Assembly (NCBI RefSeq): GCF_026236535.1
Contig: NZ_JAHTMW010000018.1
Location: forward strand, 91,111 to 155,110
Length of the DNA stretch: 64,000 bases
DNA from: Streptomyces sp. SKN60
Lineage (GTDB): Bacteria > Actinomycetota > Actinomycetes > Streptomycetales > Streptomycetaceae
Reading direction: 5' to 3'
Shown: piece after piece, positions 40,364-48,573 of the stretch
Layout of the letters: each line of letters starts with the position of its first letter
Numbering within the stretch: position 1 is the first letter of the stretch
Notes under the pieces: model-generated
What the model saw: the letters and a program-made list of their open reading frames with translations, nothing else
Databases searched by the model: none
Told to the model about the DNA's origin: nothing
Translations under genes and position numbers: made by a program

Positions 40364-41070
40364 GCGGGTTCCTGGCGGAGAACCCAGCTCCGGCGGAGAG
40401 CTCGTTCGGGGCTGAGCTGGAGAAGGCGCTGCCGCGGCTCGGCGAGGGGCTGCTCGTCACGATCGAGGCGACGCTGCTCGGCGCGGCGCTCGCCCTGGTG
40501 CTCGCGTACGCGCTCGGGCTGCTGTCGCGCTCGCGGCGGCTGCTCCTGCGGGGCGCGGCGCGCACGGTGGTCGAGTTCTTCCGCGGCACGTCGCTGTACG
40601 TGCAGCTGTTCTGGCTGTTCTTCGCGCTGCCGATGCTCGGGTTCCGGCTCGAACCGCTGGCCTGCGGTGTGCTGGCGTTCGGCCTCAACTACGGCGCCTA
40701 CGGGGCCGAGGTGGTGCGCGGCGCGATCGCGGCGGTGCCGCGGGCGCAGTGGGAGGCGGCCGTCGCCCTGGGCATGAGCCCGGGGCAGCGGCTGCGCCGG
40801 GTGATCCTGCCGCAGGCCCACCCGCTGATGGTGGCGCCGTTCAAGAACCTGCTCGTGCAGCTGCTGAAGGCGACGCCACTGCTGTCGCTGGTGACGGTGC
40901 CCGATCTCACCTTCGAGATCGACCAGTTGCGGTCGGCGACCGGGAACACGGCGGCGGCGTATCTGCTGCTGCTCGCGGTGTACGGGGTCCTGGCCGGGGT
41001 GCTGAGTCTGCTGATGAACGCGCTTGAGCGGGCCGCCCGGGCGCGGCTCGGTGCGGGAGGTGCGGCGTGA
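40360..41070 (+). CDS. ehuC: Ectoine/hydroxyectoine ABC transporter permease EhuC
   Basis: A 236-residue inner-membrane permease of the polar amino-acid (HisM) family. About five helices and the EAA loop are seen (GAIAAVPRAQWEAAVALGMSPGQ). FRGTSLYVQLFWLFFALP is the characteristic helix 2 region. The GTG start at 40360 overlaps the ehuB stop by 4 bases with GGGGAGC upstream; a frame start 7 codons earlier is less likely. It pairs with EhuD. Confidence 0.93.
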   Translation: MSGFLAENPAPAESSFGAELEKALPRLGEGLLVTIEATLLGAALALVLAYALGLLSRSRRLLLRGAARTVVEFFRGTSLYVQLFWLFFALPMLGFRLEPLACGVLAFGLNYGAYGAEVVRGAIAAVPRAQWEAAVALGMSPGQRLRRVILPQAHPLMVAPFKNLLVQLLKATPLLSLVTVPDLTFEIDQLRSATGNTAAAYLLLLAVYGVLAGVLSLLMNALERAARARLGAGGAA

Positions 41071-41694
41071 TCTGGGACGGACAGGCCGCCGTGGACGCGC
41101 TGCCCGTGGTCCTGAAGGGCTTCGGGATCACGCTGCTCGCGACGGTCCTCGGGTTCGCGGTGGCGGCGGTGCTCGGTCTGGTGCTCGCGCTCGTGGGACG
41201 CACGGCTCCGCGCTGGGTCGCGGCGCCGGTGAACGGCGCCGCCGCCTTCGTACGGTCGACGCCGCTGCTCGTGCAGCTCTTCGCGGCGTGGGTGGTGATC
41301 TCGTCGCTCGACGCGCTGGCGCTCGGTGTGCTCGTCCTGGGCGTGCACTACGCCGCGTACCTCTCCGAGGTGTACCGCACGGGCATCGACTCGGTGCCGA
41401 AGGGCCAGTGGGAGGCGTGCACGGCGCTCTCGCTGCCCCGCCGGCGGGTGTGGCGGGCGGTGGTGCTGCCACAGGCGGTGCGCAACGTGCTGCCGCCGCT
41501 GGGGAACTACGCGGTCGCGATGTTCAAGGAGACACCGCTGCTCTCGGTGATCACGGTGCACGAGATGGTGCACGAGGCGAACACCTTCGGCTCCACCCAT
41601 TTCGCCTATCTGGAGAGCTTCACGCTGGCCGCCGCGGTGTTCCTGCTGGCGAGCTGGCCGACGTCCGTGCTCGTACGACGACTGGAGGCACGCC

Positions 41695-41711
<17 letters not shown>
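41067..41711 (+). CDS. ehuD: Ectoine/hydroxyectoine ABC transporter permease EhuD
   Basis: A 214-residue permease of the same family, with FVRSTPLLVQLFAAWVVISS in helix 2 and the EAA loop TGIDSVPKGQWEACTALSL. LLSVITVHEMVHEAN is the conserved periplasmic loop. The GTG start overlaps ehuC by 4 bases. Its 3' end overlaps the TTG start of ehuA by 17 bases. Confidence 0.93.
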
Positions 41712-42513
<802 letters not shown>

Positions 42514-42535
42514 GGAACGCCGGCCCGGGGGCCGG

Positions 42536-43405
42536 TCAGGTGTGTTCGGCGGGGGCCTCGGCCAGCAGGCCTTCCCGGAGTCGGGCAAGGGAGCGGGCGA
42601 GCAGCCGGGAGACGTGCATCTGGGACACTCCGAGCCGTTCGCCGATCTCGGACTGGGTCAGCTCCTCCACGAACCGCAGGTGGAGGAGGAGCCGGTCGCG
42701 CTCGTCGAGGAGTCCGACGAGCGGGGCGAGGGTGTGGAAGTTCTCGAAGAGGGCGAGCGCCGGGTCCTCCTCGCCGATGAAGTCGGCGAGCGAGGCGTCG
42801 GCGTCGTCCTCGTCGCCGCCACCGCAGGCGGCGTCGAGCGAGGCGGTGTGGTAGCCGTTCGAGGCGATCTGCGCCTCGACGACCTCGTCCTCGGAGAGCT
42901 CCATCCGCTCGGCGAGCTCGGCGACCCGCGGCGCGCGGCCCAGCCGGGAGCTGAGCTCGTCATGGGCCCTGGCGAGCTCCACCCGGGCCTCCTGGAGGCG
43001 GCGCGGGACGTGCACGGCCCAGGTGGTGTCGCGGAAGAAGCGCTTGATCTCGCCGACGATGTACGGCACGGCGAAGGTCGCGAACTCCACCTCCCGGGCC
43101 AGGTCGAAGCGGTCGATGGCCTTGATGAGTCCGATGACGCCGACCTGGACGATGTCCTCCATCTCGTCGCCCCGGGCGCGGAAGCGCTGCGCCGCGTACC
43201 GGACGAGCGAGGTGTTCATCTCGATCAGGGTGTTGCGGACGTACTGGTGCTCCTCGGTGCCCTCCTCGCGCACCGCCAGTTCGCGGAGGAAGACCTTCGT
43301 CAGGGCGCGTGCGTCCTGGGGCGCGATCTCGCGCGGTGCCTCCAGCAAGGGCAGGTCCTCATACGTGCCGGCCGTCGTCGTCGCCTTGACCCTCTCGGTC
43401 CGCAC
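42536..43405 (-). CDS. SigB/SigF-family RNA polymerase sigma factor
   Basis: A 289-residue group 3 sigma factor of the SigB/F/G stress and sporulation type. Region 2 is MNTSLVRYAAQRFRARGDEMEDIVQVGVIGLIKAIDRFD with EFATFAVPYIVGEIKRFFRD. Region 3 is LSSRLGRAPRVAELAERM. Region 4 helix-turn-helix is LTQSEIGERLGVSQMHVSRLL. The start is GTG with AGGAGG 8 bases upstream. It follows an anti-sigma-like gene by 48 bases. Streptomyces SigB relatives control osmotic stress, so location opposite the ectoine genes is suggestive. Confidence 0.93.
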   Translation of the reverse strand: MRTERVKATTTAGTYEDLPLLEAPREIAPQDARALTKVFLRELAVREEGTEEHQYVRNTLIEMNTSLVRYAAQRFRARGDEMEDIVQVGVIGLIKAIDRFDLAREVEFATFAVPYIVGEIKRFFRDTTWAVHVPRRLQEARVELARAHDELSSRLGRAPRVAELAERMELSEDEVVEAQIASNGYHTASLDAACGGGDEDDADASLADFIGEEDPALALFENFHTLAPLVGLLDERDRLLLHLRFVEELTQSEIGERLGVSQMHVSRLLARSLARLREGLLAEAPAEHT

Positions 43406-43453
43406 GGGGACAACCTCCTGTTTCTCGCGGATCGTTCGTCTGTGGCGCTTCGC

Positions 43454-43879
43454 CTACCCCCGCTGCGCGGGGGCACGCATGGCGAGTTCGGGCGCGACGA
43501 GAACGGCGGTGACCCGCTTGCCGCACGGCGCGGGCTCGGTCACCACGTACCGGCACAGCGCGGTCACGATCTCCATGCCGTGGCCGCCGACCCGCTCGGG
43601 GTCGGGCGGCCGGAGCACCGGTCCGGCGGTGGATCCGTCGAGCACCGATATCACCAGCGTGGCGTCACTCCGTGCGAGTTCCAGGCGGAGCGGGCCGGGG
43701 GCGTGCCTCACGGCGTTGGTGACCAGTTCGCTGACGACGAGCAGCGCCGTGTCGGTGTCCACGTCCAGTTCGGTGCCGGCACTCCCGCGGAGGAAGCGAG
43801 CAGTGGCGTCCCGGGCCACGGTGACCGTACCGACGCCCCCGTCGTACCACCACCCGGCCTCGGCGGCCTGCTCGGTCAT
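43454..43879 (-). CDS. RsbW-like ATP-binding anti-sigma factor/regulatory kinase
   Basis: A 141-residue GHKL-fold protein. SELVTNAVRHAP is the N box, LDGSTAGP the G1-like segment and GGHGMEIVTALC the G2 box. Such proteins in Streptomyces bind and phosphorylate anti-anti-sigma factors or sequester SigB/F-type sigma factors. It precedes the sigma gene on the same strand. No STAS-domain anti-anti-sigma gene is nearby. The ATG at 43879 is used; the frame is open further upstream without a good start. Confidence 0.85.
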   Translation of the reverse strand: MTEQAAEAGWWYDGGVGTVTVARDATARFLRGSAGTELDVDTDTALLVVSELVTNAVRHAPGPLRLELARSDATLVISVLDGSTAGPVLRPPDPERVGGHGMEIVTALCRYVVTEPAPCGKRVTAVLVAPELAMRAPAQRG

Positions 43880-44296
43880 GGCCCTTCCCGCTCCTCTCGT
43901 CCCTCGTCTCCGTCGGCGGATGCGTCGCTCCTGCCCCGCCTTTCCGTTCCCACACCTCACGCCCCGTCGGGCGGGGGAAGCCGGAGCAGCTCTGGCGGCG
44001 GTGCGCCGAGGTACGGGCCGGGCTCGCGGTGGGGCTCGTACGGACGGAGGCGAGGTGCTGCTCGTGCTCGCCGAGGACGCTGCCGCCGGCGGCGGTCGCC
44101 GGGCAGGTCCCGGATCCCTACCTGTCGGGGGTCCACGGGCCTGACCCGCTGCATCTCGCCGAGGTCTTCGGGCTCGACGAGAAGACCGCGATGCGCTCCG
44201 CCGACTCCGCACGAGCCCTGCTGGAGCAGGCCGCTGAACAGCACCTTCGATGAAATCTGGTCGACCCGGAGGCGCCGTGAAGGGAATCATGGACGA
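43880..44296. other. 417-base stretch without an intact gene
   Basis: It contains the promoter region of the anti-sigma/sigma operon near 43880-43950 and an integrase-like 3' remnant (annotated separately). The remainder shows nothing else convincing on either strand. Confidence 0.6.
43981..44253 (+). pseudogene. 3' remnant of an integrase-like gene
   Basis: An open frame without a proper start encodes a C-terminal fragment reading PDPYLSGVHGPDPLHLAEVF, GLDEKTAMRSADSARALLEQ and a short end. The HGPDPLHLAEVFGLDEKTAMR block resembles the helix-turn-helix end of Streptomyces site-specific integrase-like proteins. The upstream part is degenerate (Cys/Ser/Pro-rich, with no recombinase catalytic residues). 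It is probably what is left of an old mobile element. The family match is from memory and uncertain. Confidence 0.4.
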
Positions 44297-44806
44297 GTGA
44301 CGTCGACTGAAGCAGCAGCAATCGCTCTACAGGACCATGCCGCTCTCTGGAGCATGGGGGAAATCCGCGCGAGCGACGTGGTGGATGCTGCCTGTGCTGC
44401 GCTCGTCGCCGGACTCGACACCCCCGGCCTTCGCATGCTCGCCGCCTGCACGCGCGCCGAGGCGGACTACGACGTCCACGACCTGCTTCCCGCAGCACTC
44501 GACGAGCTCGGCCTCGCCTTCTATCCGGTCGGCAGCGTGGTCGGTCAGGAAGCCGCCGCCCGAACCCTCGCCCGCCGCATGCTCGCCGGAGAGCTCACGC
44601 CTCGGGAGTTCACCTTCCGGATTCATCAGCGCTACGGACATGAGCTGCCCCTGACCGAGCGCCTCGCTGAGCTCGACGACGAGTACGACATCCTCGAATA
44701 CGGCGACAGAACCGTGGACTAGGTCGATGCCGAGGTCACGGCCGAAGCCCGCCGCCTCGCAGCCCACCCCACGGTTGCCGCCGAACCCACGGATTCGCCC
44801 GGCTGA
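44297..44806 (+). pseudogene. Uncharacterised actinobacterial protein cut by an in-frame TAG
   Basis: The frame from GTG 44297 encodes 141 residues (STEAAAIALQDHAALWSMG through LAACTRAEADYDVHDLLPAAL and ERLAELDDEYDILEYGDRTVD) and stops at TAG 44720-44722. The same frame then continues for 27 codons as VDAEVTAEARRLAAHPTVAA and on to a TGA at 44804-44806. Related Streptomyces proteins, as I recall them, read on across this point with a Gln. This suggests a CAG-to-TAG change. The truncated form (44297-44722) may still be made. The start is weak: the mini-frame ATG-GAC-GAG-TGA overlaps it. Function unknown. Confidence 0.6.
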
Positions 44807-44977
44807 TGCACACGGACCGACCCGCGAGTTCCCGCGATGGGCAGCAGCTCTCCGGTGCGCGGGTGGCGGGCGGCGAGGTCCATCGCGGCGTCCGGGTGAT
44901 GCAGCCGGGACAGACGGCTGTCTGCCATCGGTGAACGCCACCCCGAGCGGGCGCAACGGTCATTACCGTCCAGCCGC

Positions 44978-45703
44978 ATGACAACGATCACAACCCGTAC
45001 GGTCGAATACCCGGCCGACAACCTGACGATGATCGGACACCTCGCGCTCCCGGCCGGTGCCGAGCGCCGGCCCGCAGTCCTGATCGGACCCGAGGGGATG
45101 GGGCTCAGCGATGTCGAGCGCCGGCGGGCCGAGGCGCTGGCCGAGCTGGGGTACGTGGCGCTGGCCTTCGACCTCCATGGCGGACGCTATTTGGGTGACC
45201 CCGAGGAGATGTTGGCCCGGTGCATGCCGCTGCTCGCCGATCCCGACCGCATGCGAGGCATCGGTCACGCCGCGCTCAACGTGTTGCGTGCCGAACCACG
45301 GGCCGACCCTGACCGGACCGCCGCCGTCGGTTACGGCACCGGGGGCGCGGTCGCACTGGAACTCGGTCGCGATGGCGTCGGCCTGCGCGCGATCGGGACG
45401 GTCAACGCGCTGACCACGGGCCGACCGGGCGAGGCGGCACGCATTCGCTGCCCGGTATGGGCCGGGGTCGGGTCGGAAGACCCGATCATGCCGCCCGCGC
45501 AACGGGAGGCGTTCACCGCAGAGATGCAGGCCGCGGGCGTCGACTGGCGCCTCGTGGTCTACGGCGGCGCCCTTCACGCCTTCCACCACCCGCCGGTCGA
45601 CCACCCCACAGTCCCCGGTGTCGGCCACCACCCGCAGCATGCGCAGCGAGCCTGGCGTGACATCGTCGCCCTGCTCGCCGAGTGCCTGCCCGTCACGGAT
45701 TGA
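44978..45703 (+). CDS. Dienelactone hydrolase family protein lacking the usual nucleophile
   Basis: A 241-residue alpha/beta hydrolase of the dienelactone hydrolase family. It shows PAVLIGPEGMGLSDVERRRA at the oxyanion region, GYVALAFDLHGG, the acid in GSEDPIMP and the base in GGALHAFHHP. The nucleophile elbow reads VGYGTGG, where the family has GYCxGG, so the catalytic Cys is Gly. It may be inactive or use another mechanism. It is preceded by the truncated gene and has no clear operon partner. Cytosolic. Confidence 0.83.
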   Translation: MTTITTRTVEYPADNLTMIGHLALPAGAERRPAVLIGPEGMGLSDVERRRAEALAELGYVALAFDLHGGRYLGDPEEMLARCMPLLADPDRMRGIGHAALNVLRAEPRADPDRTAAVGYGTGGAVALELGRDGVGLRAIGTVNALTTGRPGEAARIRCPVWAGVGSEDPIMPPAQREAFTAEMQAAGVDWRLVVYGGALHAFHHPPVDHPTVPGVGHHPQHAQRAWRDIVALLAECLPVTD

Positions 45704-45933
45704 TCCGATCGGCTCCTGGTACTCACTCCTGAGTCCTGCACGGTGAGCCTCCGGTTCATCTCCTGGTGATGCCGGTCGGTCCGGGCGGGGCGTCCGAGGC
45801 CGGGCGGGAGGTGGCGCGGATGGCGAGTTCACGACACGGAGGCGGGGGTTCCGCATTTCTGCGGCCTCCTCGGGCAGCACACACACGAACGAACCCGCGG
45901 CCGGAACCAGGGCCGCCGACACGAGGAGCGCCC

Positions 45934-46623
45934 ATGCCGAGCCGTCAACCGGCCGACGAGCCGGTCTTCATCGCCGACTTCTCCGCACCGGACCAGTGGG
46001 TGGCGGGCCGTTCGTGGGCCTATCCCGACGGCGGACCGGTCAACCCCGGGGACAACAAGCTGGACCACCTGGTCGAGGACCCCGCGTACAGCCGGTCCGG
46101 GGTCTTCCGGGCGACCCGGCGCCGGGACGGGCTGTGGGACGCGGGGCTGCTGACCACCGAGGGGAGCCGGGAGGGCTTCGAGGTGCGGACGGGCGACGTC
46201 CTGGAGGCGCGGGTGCGGCTGCCGGAGGAGATGGGCGCCTGGCCGGCGATCTGGACCTGGCGGGACGGCGGCCAGGAGGTCGACGTCTTCGAGTACCACC
46301 CGGACAACCCGGATCTCCTCGAACTGTCCAACCATGTCCGCGGCACCCACCTCTACCACCGCTCGCCGGCGGTGCGGCCGGGCGGAACGATCCGGCTGCG
46401 CACCGAGTTCGGCGCCCGGTCGGTGGTGTGGTGGGTCGACGACGAGGAGGTCTTCGCGGACCGGCGGGGCGTCGGGCGGTCCTGGCACGCCTGTCTGATC
46501 GTCAATCTGTCGGTGTGCGCGGGCCGCTACCACCCGGCGCCCGACCCGGACGTCGACGAGATGTCGTACGAGGTGAGCGACCTGCGGGTGTTCCGGCCGG
46601 GCGGCGCCGGTCACCACCAGTAG
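45934..46623 (+). CDS. Glycoside hydrolase family 16-like protein without signal peptide
   Basis: A 229-residue beta-jelly-roll protein with the GH16 active-site pattern ExDxxE in GGQEVDVFEYHPDN, preceded by WPAIWTWRDG. The three acidic residues are the nucleophile, helper Asp and acid/base. The C-terminal strands (VVWWVDDEEVFADRRG) complete the sandwich. GAGGAGC precedes the ATG. The longer upstream frame shows no secretion signal, which is unusual for a glucanase and suggests an intracellular role or non-hydrolytic binding. Its end overlaps the convergent HPP gene by 13 bases. Confidence 0.8.
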   Translation: MPSRQPADEPVFIADFSAPDQWVAGRSWAYPDGGPVNPGDNKLDHLVEDPAYSRSGVFRATRRRDGLWDAGLLTTEGSREGFEVRTGDVLEARVRLPEEMGAWPAIWTWRDGGQEVDVFEYHPDNPDLLELSNHVRGTHLYHRSPAVRPGGTIRLRTEFGARSVVWWVDDEEVFADRRGVGRSWHACLIVNLSVCAGRYHPAPDPDVDEMSYEVSDLRVFRPGGAGHHQ

Positions 46624-47171
46624 GCCGGGTACCTCGGCGCGCCGCGGCGGAGCCGGGAGACGGCCAACTCCATGAGGACGAGCACGATCGACGCGCCCAG
46701 CAGCAGCGGCACGAAACCGGCCGGCGCCGGTTCCTGAAGGACGACCACGACGGCGGTCGCGCAGGCGGGCGCGTGCGGGGTGCGGGCGAGGAAGGTGAGG
46801 GCAAGGGTCACGCCGGTGGCGATCGCGGCGGCCCAGGCGGTCGGGCCGGCCAGGGCCAGGATCGCGTAGCCCACCCCGGCGGCGAGCAGATGGCCGACGA
46901 CGACGCTGCGCGGCTGCGAGAGCGGGAGGGTGGGAGCGCTGTGCACGAGCGCGGCGCTCGCGGCGAGCGGCGGTATCAGCACAGGCTCGTGGATGACCGC
47001 ACCGATCGCGACGAGCCCGAGCAGGACGACTGTCACGGCGCCGATGCTGTGGAACGCCGCCGCCGGCCCCGGGCGGGCCGGGGCCCGGACGATGATCCGG
47101 GGCCTGGGCCTGGGCCTGGGCCGGGACTCGGTCTCGGACTCGGTCGTGGGTGCGGCAGTGTCGGTGCTCAT
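46611..47171 (-). CDS. HPP family transmembrane protein
   Basis: A 186-residue membrane protein of the HPP family, with four or five helices: FHSIGAVTVVLLGLVAIGAV, LIPPLAASAALVH, PRSVVVGHLLAAGVGYAILAL, WAAAIATGVTLALTFL and GFVPLLLGASIVLVLMEL. HTPHAPACATAVVVV contains the family motif near the last helices. An Arg/Pro-repeat N-terminus precedes the first helix. HPP proteins have been linked to nitrite transport in plants and algae. The ATG at 47171 has only a weak ribosome-binding site. Confidence 0.82.
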   Translation of the reverse strand: MSTDTAAPTTESETESRPRPRPRPRIIVRAPARPGPAAAFHSIGAVTVVLLGLVAIGAVIHEPVLIPPLAASAALVHSAPTLPLSQPRSVVVGHLLAAGVGYAILALAGPTAWAAAIATGVTLALTFLARTPHAPACATAVVVVLQEPAPAGFVPLLLGASIVLVLMELAVSRLRRGAPRYPAYWW

Positions 47172-47321
47172 GGTGACGTGTGTGGTTTCCGGGCAGGCGG
47201 CCTCGAGCCGGCGGGGCGGGCAGGGATCGGCGGGCAGGCGTACGAGACCCTGTGGTGGACAGTCGGCCCGCCCTTGCGCCCACGCCCGCATCGCCCCGAT
47301 ACGGGCGACACGACCACCCCG

Positions 47322-47335
47322 ATGGTATACAAAAT
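47322..47335 (-). promoter_or_regulatory. AT-rich operator-like site upstream of the HPP gene
   Basis: ATGGTATACAAAAT forms the only AT-rich island in the 216-base gap and has GTATAC at its centre, as in GntR/FCD-type operators (ATnGTATACnAT). On the minus strand TTGTAT or TATACC could be the -10 for the HPP gene. No GntR gene is in the neighbourhood, so the regulator is unknown. Confidence 0.4.
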
Positions 47336-47387
47336 GGTGAAGCGCCGACGAGCCGGATCCCACAAACCAAGACGGATGCGTCGCAGG

Positions 47388-48474
47388 TCACAGCTCTGCG
47401 TCCACTAGCATCCCCTCCATCCGCGCCCACCCGAGCCCAGGATGGGCGGCCGCCGCCTCGACCACCTTGGGATCCTGGTCAGCCAAAAGTACGTCGAGCA
47501 GCGTGTCCGGGAGACGAGGGTGCCGGGCGGCCTCGGCACGTACGAAGGCCTCGGGATCGGCGGCGAGCCGGCGGAGGTGATCGAGCGGCAGCTCGGGGTC
47601 CCTCAGCGCGACGAACCGCGCCCCCGCGTCTGGCGCGTCCACCAGGGTGCGCAGCCGGTGCCGTGGGAAACGGGGATGGTCGACGATCAGCTGCCGCGTG
47701 TGAAACGCCTCGCCGTGCTCCCGGAGCAGCGCCTCCAGGATCTCCGGCGGCGCGTCGGGCCGATGCGCGGCGATCCGCCGGACGCCGACGTCCGGGTCGG
47801 CGTCGAGGCGTCGACATGACGGCTGAGGGCGAGGCTGATCCGTACGCTCGGGTCGGTCGAGTCGAGGAGCCGGGCGACCATGCCGGCTGTCAGGTACGGG
47901 TTCCCGGCCACCGTCCGTACGAGCCGCTCGTCCCCGCTGTCCACGAGCGTGGTGAAGGCTTCCCTGGTCAGCGGCACGCGGCCCGCCAGGTGGCCGCGCA
48001 CCGCCGGGTCGGCGAGAAACCGGTCCACGGATTCCGGCGGGACGCCCGGCTTCGCCTGCTCGGTCGCGGCGGCCCGGACCTCCGGGGCGGGGTCGGCGAG
48101 GAAGCGCTCCTGTACGTCGAGGGGGCGATCGTGCCAGCAACGCGCGACCACCGCGCGCACGGCCGGGTCCGGGTCGAGCATGAGTGCCGTCCGCGGCCGA
48201 CCGTAGGCCTCCTCCAGATGATCGAAGCCGATCCGACTGCCGCCGGCCACGATGGCGCGGACCGCCGGATCGGGGTGGGCGGCGCTGAGGCGACGCGTCG
48301 CCCGGGAGATGCGGTTGCCGTACATCAGGGTCGCGGCATCCGCTCCCCCGTACGTCAGCAGCGCCTCCGCGACCGCGTCCGGCAGCCGTGCGCGGCCAGG
48401 CGGACCAGCAGGTCCTCGGGGGCGGCCGGGTTCCGGACCAGGCCGGAGAGTTCGGGGTGGCGGAGGCTCGTCAT
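47388..48474 (-). pseudogene. Leucine-rich-repeat-variant/HEAT-like protein gene with two frameshifts
   Basis: Three frames on the minus strand join into one repeat protein of about 360 residues. It starts MTSLRHPELSGLVRNPAAPE at 48474, continues from LPDAVAEALLTYGGADAATL through many helical repeats (HPDPAVRAIVAGG, DPAPEVRAAATEQ, NPYLTAGMVARLL) and ends LGWARMEGMLVDAEL at 47388. The first break, near 48385-48390, needs one added base (CACGGCTGCC for CACGGCCTGCC). The second is a tandem duplication of 8 bases, GGCGTCGA at 47799-47806 and 47807-47814. Removing one copy restores the frame exactly. It could be sequencing error, a pseudogene or a slippage switch. Confidence 0.8.
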
Positions 48475-48573
48475 GGGCCCAGACAAGCAGAGGCCCGTCG
48501 GCGGCGGGGCGAATCCGCGGAAGGGCGGAAGGAGGCTTCCGGATGGGGCATGCGCCACTGACATAATCCGCAC

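Noticed and set aside
44719..45021. 100-codon minus-strand frame (…LHHPDAAMDLAARHPRTGELL…)
   Set aside because: It overlaps the continuing frame of the truncated gene and the dienelactone-hydrolase start, and shows no clear family or ribosome-binding site.
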